DNA from: an uncultured Clostridia bacterium
GTDB lineage: Bacteria > Bacillota > Clostridia > CAKSNL01 > HGM11501
Assembly: GCA_934476235.1 (NCBI GenBank)
Contig: CAKSNL010000006.1
Span: forward strand, 62,001 to 126,000
Direction: 5' to 3'
Length of the DNA stretch: 64,000 nucleotides
Shown in pieces: positions 7,554-17,700 of the stretch (position 1 is its first letter; each line of letters starts with the position of its first letter). Position numbers and translations under genes: made by a program. Under the pieces are notes generated by a model, which was not told the origin of the DNA, did no database searches, and worked only from the letters and a program-made list of their open reading frames with translations.

Positions 7554-8891
7554 ATGGATACATATATTTATACAACGGATTCCAAAAGCGAATTTTCCAA
7601 AAAGAAGCTTTTTGACAATGCCGACGTTATGCCGGGAGCCGTTACCTTAAATTTGGGGGACGAGGTAAACTCAAGCTTTAAGGGCTTCGGCGTTGCGCTT
7701 ACGGGAAGCTCGTGCTACCTTCTTTCCAAAATGGATAAGGAAAAAAGGGAGGAGCTTTTAAATAGCGTTTACGGCTCGGGCGGGCTGAACCTTTCGGTCG
7801 CAAGGCTTTCCATAGGACCCAGCGACTATTCGCCCGACATTTATTCCTATTGCGACAAGGAGGATATGTCGCTTTCGGAGTTCTCAATCGAGCGGGATCA
7901 TGAGTACATCATCCCCATGATAAAGGAAGTTATCCGCGTTAATCCGAATATTCGGTTTTTCGCGTCCCCCTGGAGCCCGCCCGGCTGGATGAAGACGGGG
8001 AAAAGCATGTGCGGCGGCTACATGAGAAGGGAATATGTTCCGGTTTACGCGCGCTACATAGTGAAATTCTTAAAGGCGTACGAAAAGGAAGGCATTTTTA
8101 TCTCGGCGGTGACGGTGCAAAACGAGCCCGAGACTCAGCAAAACGGAGTTATGCCCGCATGCATCTGGCACCCGGATATCGAGGCGGAGTTTGTTAAGGC
8201 GCTTAAGAACGAGCTTGAAAAGGAGAATATGAATACGGAAATCTGGCTTTACGACCATAACTTTTCCGGCTGGCAGAGGGTTATGTATCAGCTGGAGGAA
8301 TTTCCGTTTCTGCCCGAGGCGGTGAGCGCGGTTGCCTTCCATTATTATGAGGGCACGCCCAGGATGGCGGAAAAGATAAAGGAAAAGTATCCCGATATTT
8401 CGTGGAACTTCACCGAGGGCGGACCCAGGCTTTACGATAACTATGATTCCGACTGGTGCAAATGGGTGATAACGGCGGCACGCGCGCTCTCCTCGGGGTG
8501 CGATTCCTTTACCGGCTGGAACCTTTTGCTTGACGAGAGGGGAGGACCCCTGGCGGGTCTTTTCGGGTGCGGCGGACTTTTGACGGTGCACTCAGAGACC
8601 GGAGAGATAACAAAGAGCGGGCAGTATAAGGCGTTTTGCCACCTTTCAAAATTCATCCGCCCCGGCGCGAAGATTTATAAGCTTTCGGCAGAGACTTTCG
8701 GCTCGTCCACCTTTGCGTACCCGGCGCGGGAGGTCCCTGTCGAGGGAATCGCCGCGGTAAACGCCGATTCGTCACACGTTTTGGTGCTGGCAAACCCGTC
8801 CGGCGAGAAGAAGGCTGTTCAGTATTTTTACGGCGGAAAGTGGCATTTTAGTGTGCTTTACCCCAACAGCGTTTCAACAATTGCTTTCTGA
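7554..8891 (+). CDS. GH30-family glucosidase (glucosylceramidase-like)
   Basis: 445 residues matching the GH30 barrel plus side beta-domain. Landmarks are KGFGVALTGSS near the N-terminus and SPWSPPGWMK. VQNEPE carries the acid/base Glu (E191) and NFTEGG the nucleophile (E288). GH30 enzymes cleave beta-glucosides or beta-1,6-glucans with retention. No signal peptide is present, so it probably works on imported saccharides. The start is ATG 7554 behind GGGAGGAAC; the longer upstream frame begins before the promoter. It stands alone between leuA and the SRP RNA. The exact substrate is unknown. Confidence 0.88.
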   Translation: MDTYIYTTDSKSEFSKKKLFDNADVMPGAVTLNLGDEVNSSFKGFGVALTGSSCYLLSKMDKEKREELLNSVYGSGGLNLSVARLSIGPSDYSPDIYSYCDKEDMSLSEFSIERDHEYIIPMIKEVIRVNPNIRFFASPWSPPGWMKTGKSMCGGYMRREYVPVYARYIVKFLKAYEKEGIFISAVTVQNEPETQQNGVMPACIWHPDIEAEFVKALKNELEKENMNTEIWLYDHNFSGWQRVMYQLEEFPFLPEAVSAVAFHYYEGTPRMAEKIKEKYPDISWNFTEGGPRLYDNYDSDWCKWVITAARALSSGCDSFTGWNLLLDERGGPLAGLFGCGGLLTVHSETGEITKSGQYKAFCHLSKFIRPGAKIYKLSAETFGSSTFAYPAREVPVEGIAAVNADSSHVLVLANPSGEKKAVQYFYGGKWHFSVLYPNSVSTIAF

Positions 8892-8915
8892 GTTTGTCCG
8901 CAGATAAAAAAATAC

Positions 8916-8944
8916 TTGATATATTGAATATTTTGGTGTATAAT
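8916..8944 (+). promoter_or_regulatory. SRP RNA promoter
   Basis: TTGATA (8916-8921), 17 bp, TATAAT (8939-8944). The predicted start falls at 8951, exactly where the RNA helix begins. Confidence 0.85.
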
Positions 8945-8950
8945 AATATG

Positions 8951-9230
8951 GTCGTACAAGTCGGGGAAGCAGCGGCTCCCTGTAGCCCACAATCCGCTAT
9001 AGTGGGGACTATCTTTTCCGGAAGGGTTTTTGTTAGTGTATGGCAGGCTGATTCTTATGGCTGTGACGGTTTGGTCCCGCGCAATGGCATGCCGTGAACC
9101 TTGTCAGGTGGGGAACCAAGCAGCAATAAGCGGTTTTTTGCTATGTGCCGCGGGGGCGCCTGACCTGAGCCATTCAAGCTTTGGTACCGCATGCGCTTGG
9201 AGATTCGACCGGAAAAGGTGCGGCTTTTTT
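8951..9230 (+). ncRNA. ffs: Signal recognition particle RNA, long Bacillus type
   Basis: About 275 nt. The 5' end GTCGTAC pairs fully with the 3' end GTGCGGC (9218-9224), which a T-run follows. The Alu-like 5' domain has the conserved GGGGAAGCAGCGG and TGTAGCCCACAATCCGCT stretches. Domain IV, the Ffh-binding hairpin, is GTCAGGTGGGGAACCAAGCAGCA with a GGAA tetraloop and the AGCA/CAGG internal loop. Clostridia and Bacilli carry this long form, usually just upstream of dnaX, as here. It acts with Ffh in co-translational targeting of membrane proteins. Confidence 0.95.
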
Positions 9231-9245
9231 TAAGGAGGATTGGTT

Positions 9246-10847
9246 ATGAGCGAGCATATCGCCTTGTACCGCAAGTGGAGACCCTTGACGTTTTCGGACG
9301 TTGTGGGGCAGGAGCATGTCACAAGAACGCTCGAAAATGAGATCATGTCGGGCAATACCGGGCATGCCTTTTTGTTCTGCGGAGGACGGGGAACAGGGAA
9401 GACCACCACGGCGAGGATCCTGTCGCGCGCTCTTAACTGCTCATCGCCGGTAAACGGGAATCCGTGCAACGAATGTGAAAGCTGCAAGGGGATTTTATCC
9501 GGCGAGATAATGGATATAACCGAGATTGACGCTGCGAGCAACAACGGCGTTGAGAATATAAGGGACTTAAGGGCGGACGCGAGGTTTGCCGCCGCGAGCG
9601 CTAAGTACAAGGTCTATATAATTGACGAGGTGCATATGCTCAGCCAGGGCGCCTTCAACGCGCTTTTAAAGCTTTTGGAGGAGCCGCCGTCAGGCGTTGT
9701 CTTTATTCTTGCGACGACGGAAACGCATAAGGTTCCGCTCACCATCATTTCGCGCTGTCAGCGCTTTGATTTTAAGAGAATTACCGCGCCCGACATTGCG
9801 TCAAGGATCCTTTTCGTTTCGGGTGAGGAAAACATAAAAATAACCGAGGGAGCGGCAAATCTCATTGCCCGCGCCGCGGACGGCGCGCTGCGTGACGCGC
9901 TGGGGCTTCTTGATCAGTGCCGCGCCGCGTCCGACGGGGAGATTGACGAAAAGACCGTTTCCGGCATTTTGGGGCTCACCGAAAAAACGTTTTTATACCG
10001 CGTTGTCCGCCGTATTGCAGAGGGGGATACGGCAGAGGTTCTCTCTCTGGCGGATGAATTTATTTCCTCCGGTAAGAGCCCGGCGAGATTTATCGAGTCG
10101 TTTACGGACTATTTTTCGTCGCTTCTTCGCTATAAGGTGTCAAAGACCGCGTTTTCAGACTATTCGGATTCTGAAAAGGAGGAGCTTATGCTCGCGGCGG
10201 ACGTGATGACGACAGAGCGGATGATATACGCGCTTGACACACTCGCGAAAACGGCGCAGAGCCTTAAATTCATGCCGTCGGGCAGGGTGCTTTTGGATAC
10301 CGCGCTGATAAAGCTCTGCCTTCCGGAGTATTCCGAGGGCGAGGGAACGCTTGCGCTGAGGGTTGCCGAGCTTGAAAAAAAGATGGCGTCGGGCGTTACG
10401 GCAAGTGAGCCGTCGGAGCCCGAAAAAAAGAAGGGACCCCCGAAAGAGAAAAAGAAGGTTCACTTAACCGGTAAATTTAAGGAAATTGAGGATAAGTGGA
10501 AAGAAATCTGCGCGTCCACCGATAATTTAAGGCTTCTGATTGCGCTTGAAAAGTGCAGTATAAGGGAGGATTCGGGCGCGCTGGTTCTGACCTTTGACGA
10601 TACGGACAGTATCATGATAGATATTTTGAATGACGAAAAGACCAAGGAAACGCTTTCGGAGCTTATCGAGGAGCACACGGGAGTGCGCCCGGAAATAAAG
10701 CTTCAGCTTGAAAGCTTTTACGAGGGGGAAAAGGTTGAGGATGAAAATGACCCGTTAAGCACGCTTGACCTCTCTGACGATGAGGAGGAGCCGGACGATT
10801 CTTTTGCCTTCGAGGAAAAAGAAGAACATGAGGAGGATGGGGAATGA
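9246..10847 (+). CDS. dnaX: DNA polymerase III subunit gamma/tau
   Basis: 533 residues; the clamp-loader ATPase that opens the sliding clamp and couples the replicase. The N-terminal AAA+ domain has Walker A GGRGTGKTT (family consensus GPRGTGKT), a four-cysteine zinc module (CxxCxxC in CNECESC, plus the Cys in ALNC) and DEVHMLS. The collar domain follows, then a short acidic Lys/Glu-rich tail. The start is ATG 9246, 7 nt after AAGGAGG; TTG 9240 is too close. The SRP RNA terminator lies only just upstream, so transcription may come partly by read-through. The stop overlaps the next ATG by 4 nt. Confidence 0.96.
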   Translation: MSEHIALYRKWRPLTFSDVVGQEHVTRTLENEIMSGNTGHAFLFCGGRGTGKTTTARILSRALNCSSPVNGNPCNECESCKGILSGEIMDITEIDAASNNGVENIRDLRADARFAAASAKYKVYIIDEVHMLSQGAFNALLKLLEEPPSGVVFILATTETHKVPLTIISRCQRFDFKRITAPDIASRILFVSGEENIKITEGAANLIARAADGALRDALGLLDQCRAASDGEIDEKTVSGILGLTEKTFLYRVVRRIAEGDTAEVLSLADEFISSGKSPARFIESFTDYFSSLLRYKVSKTAFSDYSDSEKEELMLAADVMTTERMIYALDTLAKTAQSLKFMPSGRVLLDTALIKLCLPEYSEGEGTLALRVAELEKKMASGVTASEPSEPEKKKGPPKEKKKVHLTGKFKEIEDKWKEICASTDNLRLLIALEKCSIREDSGALVLTFDDTDSIMIDILNDEKTKETLSELIEEHTGVRPEIKLQLESFYEGEKVEDENDPLSTLDLSDDEEEPDDSFAFEEKEEHEEDGE

Positions 10848-12022
10848 AGATAATAAATAAGTCCGTCCCCGTAAGGCGCATTTCGCCGGCGGACGGGGAG
10901 TATTTTTTCGGATATTACGACCTTCCGGCGATGAGGGAAAATCTTCATCTCGCGCACAGGGCGCCCTTTGCCGACCGTTTGCAGAAAAAGGGCGATAAGG
11001 CGCTCATCGGCGTGATTGATTTGGACTCGGATAAATTCGAGGCGCTCTGCGAGACGGAGGCGTGGAACTTTCAGCAGGGAGCCATGCTTCAGTGGAGCCC
11101 GTCGGAGCCCGATGAGATAATTTATAACTGCACCGCGGACGGGGAATACCGCGCGGCGGTAATGAACATAAAAAACGGAAAAAAGCGCTTTTTGGATATG
11201 CCGGTCGCGAACGTTTCGCCGAAGGGCGACTGTGCGCTTTCGGTCAATTTTTCAAGGTTATATGACTTTCGCCCGGGGTACGGATACGCGTCCTTTGCGG
11301 ACAGGTTCTATTATAAAAACCACCCGGCGGACGACGGGATATTCTTAACCGACTTAAAGACCGGAAAGAGCCGCATGATAATTTCGCTTGACGATATCTG
11401 GAATTTCGCAGGCGGACATTTTAAAGGAAACGACCAAAAGATTGTGATAAACCACATAACGTTTAACACCGACGGTTCGCGCTTTTTGTGTCTGGCGAGA
11501 AATTTTGTGAAGCCGGGAGAGCAGCTCATCACCGCAATCATAACCGCGAATACCGACGGGAGCGATATGTTCCTTCTTTCGGACTTTGCTATCCAGTCGC
11601 ACTACAACTGGCGCGACAAGGAAAATGTGATATTTTACGCGTCGGCGAAGGAGCTTTCCTGCTCGCGCGGCTGGGCGAATAACTATATTTTCCGCGACAG
11701 GTCACATTCGGGCGAGGCGGTGGCGGACTATTTCTTTGAGGGCGACAATCACATGAGCTATTCACCCGACAGGTCGCTTCTTCTGGCGGATACGTATCCC
11801 GATGCGGCAAGGATGCAGGCGCTCAGAATCTATGATTTTGAAAAGGACGCGCTCGTTAACCTCGGAAAGTTTTACTCTCTTCCGAGAAGCGTGATAGATA
11901 TAAGGTGCGACCTTCACCCCAGGTGGGACAGCACCGGCACGAGAATAAGCTTTGACTCTACGCATGAGAGCATGCGCGGAATCTATATGACGGATATTGA
12001 CAAAGAAAAACTTTTTACTTAA
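10844..12022 (+). CDS. Predicted beta-propeller protein of unknown function
   Basis: 392 residues, translationally coupled to dnaX (ATGA overlap). No enzyme family is recognised with confidence. The sequence has repeated four-strand-like blades ending in patterns such as LQWSPSEPDEIIYN, VNFSRLYDF, HITFNTDGSRFLC and MSYSPDRSLLLADTYPD. That resembles TolB/WD40-like or oligogalacturonate-lyase-like six- or seven-bladed propellers. The N-terminus has the striking FFGYYDLPAM. There is no signal peptide, so it is cytosolic. It sits between dnaX and ybaB-recR, three genes that are usually neighbours. A polysaccharide- or sugar-related role is possible but not shown. Confidence 0.65.
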   Translation: MKIINKSVPVRRISPADGEYFFGYYDLPAMRENLHLAHRAPFADRLQKKGDKALIGVIDLDSDKFEALCETEAWNFQQGAMLQWSPSEPDEIIYNCTADGEYRAAVMNIKNGKKRFLDMPVANVSPKGDCALSVNFSRLYDFRPGYGYASFADRFYYKNHPADDGIFLTDLKTGKSRMIISLDDIWNFAGGHFKGNDQKIVINHITFNTDGSRFLCLARNFVKPGEQLITAIITANTDGSDMFLLSDFAIQSHYNWRDKENVIFYASAKELSCSRGWANNYIFRDRSHSGEAVADYFFEGDNHMSYSPDRSLLLADTYPDAARMQALRIYDFEKDALVNLGKFYSLPRSVIDIRCDLHPRWDSTGTRISFDSTHESMRGIYMTDIDKEKLFT

Positions 12023-12042
12023 AATAAGAAAGGATGATATAA

Positions 12043-12393
12043 ATGGGTAAAGGCGGATTTCCCGGCGGGAGATTTCCCGGCGGCGGAAATATGAATCAGA
12101 TGATAAAGCAGGCGCAGAAGATGCAGGAGCAGATGCAGAAGGCGCAGGACGAGATTGAGGTTGCCGAGTTTGAGGCAACAGTCGGCGGCGGAGCGGTCAC
12201 GGCGAAGGTTTCGGGGAAGAAGACGTTACTGGACCTTAAAATTTCTCCCGAGGCGGTTGACCCGGACGATGTGGAGATGCTTCAGGACCTTGTCATCTCC
12301 GCGGTTAACGAGGCGATCAAAAAGGCGGACGAGGCGGCAGTCAGCAGTATGACGCGCCTTACCGGCGGAATCAACATTCCGGGTCTGTTTTAA
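12043..12393 (+). CDS. ybaB: YbaB/EbfC-family nucleoid-associated protein
   Basis: 116 residues. The small dimeric DNA-binding protein found beside recR in most bacteria. A Gly-rich N-terminus (GGFPGGRFPGGGN) precedes the helix MNQMIKQAQKMQEQMQKAQ, then the beta-sheet core with VGGGAV and a C-terminal helix. The start is ATG 12043 after AAAGGATG. It is probably cotranscribed with dnaX and recR; only 2 nt separate it from recR. Confidence 0.92.
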   Translation: MGKGGFPGGRFPGGGNMNQMIKQAQKMQEQMQKAQDEIEVAEFEATVGGGAVTAKVSGKKTLLDLKISPEAVDPDDVEMLQDLVISAVNEAIKKADEAAVSSMTRLTGGINIPGLF

Positions 12394-12395
12394 TC

Positions 12396-12989
12396 ATGTA
12401 CGCGGCACCGTTAAAAAGCCTGATCGAGCATTTCGAGCATCTTCCCGGGATAGGGCATAAGACTGCGGTCCGGCTTGCGTTTTTCGTACTGTCCGAGCCG
12501 GAGGACGCGGCAAAGGATTTTGCGGACGCGATAGTGAAGGCTAAAGAGAGTATTCACTGCTGCAAGGTCTGCCAGGATCTGACCGACTCTGAAATTTGCA
12601 GAATATGCTCAAACCCCAAGCGCGACAGGAGCACCATCTGCGTGGTGGAGGATCCCAAGGATGTGCTTGCGATGGAGAAAACAGGCGAGTATCAGGGTCT
12701 TTACCATGTGCTTCACGGGGTCATCTCCCCGATGAACGGGATAGGTCCGGACGATATAAAGTCGCGCGAGCTTATAGAGCGCTTGTCCTCCGATGAGGTA
12801 AAGGAGGTCATCATGGCGACCAACCTTACGGTCGAGGGTGAGGCGACGGCGTCGTACCTTGCGAGGCTCATAAAGCCTTTCGGCATCAAGGTCACGCGTA
12901 TCGCGCGCGGAGTGCCCGTCGGCGGCGATCTTGAGTATGTTGACGAGGTAACGCTTTCCATGGCGCTTGAAGGACGAAGGGAAATATAA
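12396..12989 (+). CDS. recR: Recombination mediator protein RecR
   Basis: 197 residues, full family length. It acts with RecF/RecO to load RecA at gapped DNA. The N-terminal helix-hairpin-helix LPGIGHKTAVR is followed by a four-Cys zinc finger (CCKVCxxL...CRIC) and a Toprim domain beginning ICVVEDPKDVLAME. Then come the Walker-B-like stretch near VIMATNLTVEGEATA and the C-terminal RIARGVPVGGDLEYVD. It is the last gene of the dnaX unit, with a strong terminator immediately after the stop. Confidence 0.96.
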   Translation: MYAAPLKSLIEHFEHLPGIGHKTAVRLAFFVLSEPEDAAKDFADAIVKAKESIHCCKVCQDLTDSEICRICSNPKRDRSTICVVEDPKDVLAMEKTGEYQGLYHVLHGVISPMNGIGPDDIKSRELIERLSSDEVKEVIMATNLTVEGEATASYLARLIKPFGIKVTRIARGVPVGGDLEYVDEVTLSMALEGRREI

Positions 12990-13023
12990 AAAAGCCTTCC
13001 GGTTTTTCCGGAAGGCTTTTTTT
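12990..13023 (+). terminator. Bidirectional terminator recR/purB
   Basis: AAAAGCCTTCCGG, TTTTT, CCGGAAGGCTTTT with T-run. The A/T symmetry lets it end purB from the other strand too. Confidence 0.88.
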
Positions 13024-13028
13024 ACTGC

Positions 13029-14462
13029 TTATACGCTGAGCTCGGCGGTGAGCCCGATATCGTCCTTATACTTTTCAAGCACGGGCTTTACAAAGCCGGA
13101 GATAAAATCGGTCACCTGCATGGGCGCGCAGCCTGTAAAGTTTTCGGCTTTCAGCATAGCGTCCAGCTTTTCGGGCGCTATGTTAAACGAGGGATCGGCT
13201 TTGATGCGGTCGATAAGGTCGTTCGAAAGCCCCTCCTCCTTGACGCGCTTTGCCGCCTCCATTGAGTGAACGCGGATCTTCTCGTGAAGCTCCTGACGGT
13301 CGCCCCCCGCCTTAACACACTCCATCATGATGTTTTCGGTCGCCATGAACGGAAGCTCCGCTTCTAAGTGCTTTGCAATGACCTTGGGATAAACCACAAG
13401 CCCGTCGGTCACGTTTAACATAATGTCAAGAATACCGTCACATGCCAAGAACGCCTCGGAAACGGACAGGCGCTTGTTCGCCGAATCGTCCAGCGTGCGC
13501 TCAAACCACTGCGTACCGGCGGTGAACGCGGGGTTCGCCTCAAGGCTTATCACGAACCGCGCGAGAGCGCAGATGCGCTCGCTCCTCATCGGGTTGCGCT
13601 TGTACGCCATGGCGGACGAACCAATCTGCGACTTTTCAAAGGGCTCCTCCATTTCCTTTAAGTGCTGGAGAAGTCTTAAATCGTTGGCAAATTTCATTGC
13701 GCTCTGTGCAATGCCGGAGAGCACCGATAAAACAAAATAGTCAATCTTTCTTGAATAGGTTTGCCCCGAAACGGGATAGACTCCGGGAAAGCCCATCTTT
13801 TCGGCAATTAAAGTGTCGAGCCGGCGGACCTTTTTATAGTCGCCGTCAAAAAGGTCCAAAAAGCTTGCCTGAGTGCCGGTCGTGCCCTTGGAGCCCAAGA
13901 GGCGGAGCGAGGAGAGCTTTTCGGTTAGATTCTGAAGGTCGGTCATGAACTCCCAGGTCCAGAGCGTGGCGCGCTTGCCGACCGTGGTGGGCTGAGCGCT
14001 CTGAAAATGCGTGAACCCGAGCGTGGGGAGCGACTTGTATTTGTCCGCAAAAGAGGACAAAAGAGCAATTAAGCTGACGAGTTTCTTCCTTATTAATATA
14101 AGCGCTTTCTGCATTATAATTAAATCGGTGTTGTCGCCGACATAGCAGCTTGTCGCACCCAAATGGATAATGCCCTTTGCATCGGGGCACTGAAGCCCGT
14201 AAGCATAAACATGGCTCATAACGTCATGGCGGACCTCTTTCTCGCGGCGGCGCGCGTCCTCATAATTTATGTCTTTTTCGTGCTCGCGCATCTGGGCGAT
14301 CTGCTCATCGGTAATCGGAAGCCCCAGCTCCTTTTCGGACTCGGCAAGTGCGATCCAGAGTCTGCGCCAGGTGGTAAATTTCATGTCCTCGGAAAAAATG
14401 TACTGCATTTCGCGGCTCGCATAGCGCTGACCGAGGGGTGTTTTATAGGTGTCGTGCTCCAT
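13029..14462 (-). CDS. purB: Adenylosuccinate lyase
   Basis: 477 residues. It acts twice in purine synthesis, cleaving SAICAR and adenylosuccinate to release fumarate. All three conserved regions of the fumarase/aspartase superfamily are visible: HLGATSCYVGDN, TLGFTHFQSAQPTTVGKR (catalytic His) and the signature GSSAMAYKRNPM (mobile-loop Ser). It is the longer, human-like PurB form often seen in Clostridia. The start ATG at 14460-14462 has a GAAGGT-type binding site. It is transcribed alone from its own promoter toward the recR terminator. Confidence 0.95.
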   Translation of the reverse strand: MEHDTYKTPLGQRYASREMQYIFSEDMKFTTWRRLWIALAESEKELGLPITDEQIAQMREHEKDINYEDARRREKEVRHDVMSHVYAYGLQCPDAKGIIHLGATSCYVGDNTDLIIMQKALILIRKKLVSLIALLSSFADKYKSLPTLGFTHFQSAQPTTVGKRATLWTWEFMTDLQNLTEKLSSLRLLGSKGTTGTQASFLDLFDGDYKKVRRLDTLIAEKMGFPGVYPVSGQTYSRKIDYFVLSVLSGIAQSAMKFANDLRLLQHLKEMEEPFEKSQIGSSAMAYKRNPMRSERICALARFVISLEANPAFTAGTQWFERTLDDSANKRLSVSEAFLACDGILDIMLNVTDGLVVYPKVIAKHLEAELPFMATENIMMECVKAGGDRQELHEKIRVHSMEAAKRVKEEGLSNDLIDRIKADPSFNIAPEKLDAMLKAENFTGCAPMQVTDFISGFVKPVLEKYKDDIGLTAELSV

Positions 14463-14495
14463 TCGGTGACCTTCTTTCGTTTAAATTTCATAAAT

Positions 14496-14524
14496 ATTTT
14501 ACCATAAAATGCCCGTTTTGGCAA
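14496..14524 (-). promoter_or_regulatory. purB promoter
   Basis: Minus-strand TTGCCA (14519-14524), 17 bp, TAAAAT (14496-14501). No purine riboswitch or PurR box pair was recognised nearby. Confidence 0.65.
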
Positions 14525-14594
14525 GCCAAAAAGCGTGTTTTGGGGTTCTGAGTAAAAAAATCCCGAAAAAATTAATAAATTTTAAACTTTTTTC

Positions 14595-14623
14595 TTGCTA
14601 AACTGACAACAGTGTGCTATAAT
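14595..14623 (+). promoter_or_regulatory. Promoter of the large SLH protein genes
   Basis: TTGCTA (14595-14600), 17 bp, TATAAT (14618-14623), followed by a leader of about 100 nt. The bases between 14525 and 14594 show nothing else I can name. Confidence 0.75.
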
Positions 14624-14685
14624 TAAATTACTGTATCATGCATACGGTTTGTTTTTGCTGGGAAATTAACCCGGAGGACAGATTT

Positions 14686-14715
14686 ATGGCATGTGCTGCA
14701 AGTGTAATTAATTAA
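14686..14715 (+). CDS. Possible 9-codon leader ORF (MACAASVIN)
   Basis: Inside the leader of the first SLH gene. CCGGAGGA (14671-14678) stands 7 nt before ATG 14686, which opens a frame MACAASVIN ending in TAA at 14713-14715. The next Shine-Dalgarno (GGGAGGAG) begins 4 nt later. It may be translated and influence the SLH gene downstream. It is short enough to be chance. Confidence 0.35.
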   Translation: MACAASVIN

Positions 14716-14733
14716 TCAGGGAGGAGTAACAAC

Positions 14734-17700
14734 ATGAGAAACAAATTACTTGCATTAATCCTGGCACTCGTCATGGCAGTGGGACTCACTGTTATGGCAC
14801 CTGTAGCGTCGATCGCTGCAGACGGGGTTGAGGCGATAGGCCCGGAAACCGTTACCGAGGCTTCGACACTCCTTATGACTCTGAACATTCTTCAGGGCTA
14901 TGAGGACGGTTCGCTTCAGCTCGACAGCAATATTACAAGAGCGGAATTTGCGGCAATGGTCGCAAGAATGCTCAGAGGAACGGACGAGCTTAACTTAAAC
15001 GCAGGCGCTATCTTGAACGACAAGATGAGCGAGACCCCCGAGAATATCGCGGCGGTAAAAGCGGCTGAGGAAAAGAAAAAGTCCGGCGAAACAGAGGAGA
15101 CGGCAGAGACTCCCGCAGATGAGAGTACACCCGGCGAGTCTGTAGTATCAACCGGCGCGAAGACCTACTATACCGATATTGACGCTACCAAGATTGTTAA
15201 AGAGCCCTTCTCCGATGTGACAAACGCTCACTGGAGCTATGACGATGTTGAGTTCTTAAGAAACATGGGCGTTATTTCCGGTTACAGTGACGGAACCTTT
15301 AAGCCTGACGAGAACATTACATATGAGCAGTGCGTGAAGCTTGTCGTAGCCGCATTGGGCTATGACTTCATGGCTGAGTCTTACGGCGGCTATCCCGACG
15401 GTTACATGAGAACCGCGAGCCAGCTTAAAATATTAAAGAGCGCAGGCGGCACAGTGGGAACTCCCGCTACAAGACAGCAGATCGTTATCGTTCTTTTCAA
15501 TGCACTCACAACAGACTTCCTCGTTGTAGAGGGTCTTTCCGAGGGTCACAACGTACTTGAGACCGGCAAGAGCATTCTTGACTATGTTTACGATATCGAG
15601 ACAATCAAGGGCACAGTCCTTGCAACCAAAAACTCCGGCGTTGACCTTATAAGCGACGCTACGGATGAGGGAAGAATTGAGATCGGCAGCGGAAACAGCT
15701 TCAGATATTTCGATTCGAGATTTGAGGATTACTTGGGCTATGCGGTTAAGGCATACGTTAAGTATGACGAGAACTCCAGAACCGAGGGCGAGGTTTACGC
15801 TGTATTCCCCGACGCTTCGGCAAAGAGTATCACTGTAAAAGCAGATGATATCAAGAAGGCTGATGTTGCCGGCGGCAAGGTTACCGTTTATATCGGCGAT
15901 GACGAAAAAGAGCTTTCGATAAAGCCCGATACAGTTATTTATAACGATGTTGCATACGGAAGAACGCTTAAGAACGAGTCTTTTGACATTGAGAGCGGCG
16001 ACGTTTCCTTTGTAGCAACAAAGGGCGGCAACACCTATGACCTTATATTGATCAACAGCTACGTTCCGATGTACGTTAACACTGTAAAGTCAAGCACAAA
16101 GACACTTAAGGGTACTATTTATGCAAACGGCAAAACAACCGAGAACTACATTCTTAACTTAGATGAAGACGCGAAGAACGCTGACGGAACCAAGAAGTAT
16201 GATATTACTGTTGATTACGTTGCGGAGGACGGCACAGAGGGCAGCTTTGACAATATCTCGGCTGACACCGTTATCGAAGTTAAGATGTGGGGCAACCACT
16301 ACAAGGTATATCAGGGCGGTCAGGTCGTATCAGGCAGGATCGACAGAAAAGGCTCTGATTATATCGTAATGGGCGAGACCACATATGAGGATATTGACGG
16401 CAGCGGAATCTTAAAGAATTTCTCTTCCGGCGATTATGCTAAGTTCGGCGTAACAAGAGACGGATATATCTTCTACGCTAAGGCTCAGCAGAACATATCT
16501 TCGTCGCTCGGATACGGACTTCTTATGAAGATCGGTCTTGACGACAAGAACTTCAGCGATGATATAGTCAAAGTTAAATTGATGGATACCTCCGGTAAGA
16601 TCGTTTATTATGAGCTTGCCGAGAACATGAAGCTTATTGACATGGACGGCGAGGAATACAGATTCAACAGCTCAAAGTCGAATAATATTTCCGCAAGCCA
16701 GCTCATGGCAAAGCTTAAAATTTCCGCTCAGTATGCGGGTATTGCGGCATCTTCCAACTTAAGCGGCTATGCTACTGCAAGACCCTATGAGCAGCTCATT
16801 AAATTCTCCGTAAACGGAGAGGGCAAGGTAAACGAGATCATGCTTGCGCGCCTTGCATCCTCAATTCCCGTAAATGACGATAAGGACGCATATTTCACGG
16901 TTGAGGATAACGATGTGTCCGGTTCGAGCCACCACATCAACAAGGGCGTTATCTACGGAACTCCTTACGTTGTATCCGATTCTATCGGTTTCCACGTATC
17001 AAAGAAATCCAAGCCTGAAGATTCGGATTACCGTGTAGGTAAGATCGGTACAGGCGCAAGAGACGGTAACCACGGTATAATCCTCTTTGACGTATCGGAA
17101 GACGGTAAGCCCGCAGTTATCATCACCGGTAACGCATGGACAAAGTCTGATACGAGCAATGACTTTAACAGAACGTATACGGTAATTGAGTACATGATTG
17201 ACGCTACGATCGTTAAGGACGATGACTATCAGGATGTATTCGAGATCGGTATCATAAACGGCGGTTCTTACGAGAAAAAGTATGCTACTATTGACAAGGG
17301 CGATGCTGATTACTTTGACGATTCGAGAGCAAGCCATGACCTCGTAGTAGGAAAAGAGACTTATAAGACATATAACACAGGTGATATTATAAATCCCTCG
17401 TACTGGGCATCCGGATATCTTAGGGGACACTACGGAAGCGGTAATACTGATAAGGGCAGCTCAGATCCCTCAGCGGCTAAGGATATCGGTTTCTACGGCG
17501 TAACAGACCTTCTTACCAGAATAATCAACGACACTCCGGACGATTACTTCCACTATTCCTTCGGAACAGAGAGCTGGGGCTCATGGGAGGAAGAGATCAC
17601 ATTCGGTAAGGTTGCATCCACAACCGCAAGCAGAATGAGCGTAAGCTACGGCGCTTCGGCAAGCACCGCTATAAGCGTTGATATCTCCGGTAAGAGAGTA

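Noticed and set aside
7444..7575. 44-residue N-terminal extension of LeuA
   Set aside because: It would start upstream of the promoter and lacks similarity to LeuA; the ATG at 7443 has a good binding site.
8070..8591. 173-residue minus-strand frame opposite the GH30 gene
   Set aside because: Antisense shadow of a gene with both catalytic glutamates in place.
14463..14594. Purine riboswitch or PurR box before purB
   Set aside because: No conserved riboswitch core or paired GAAC/GTTC boxes were seen in the short leader.
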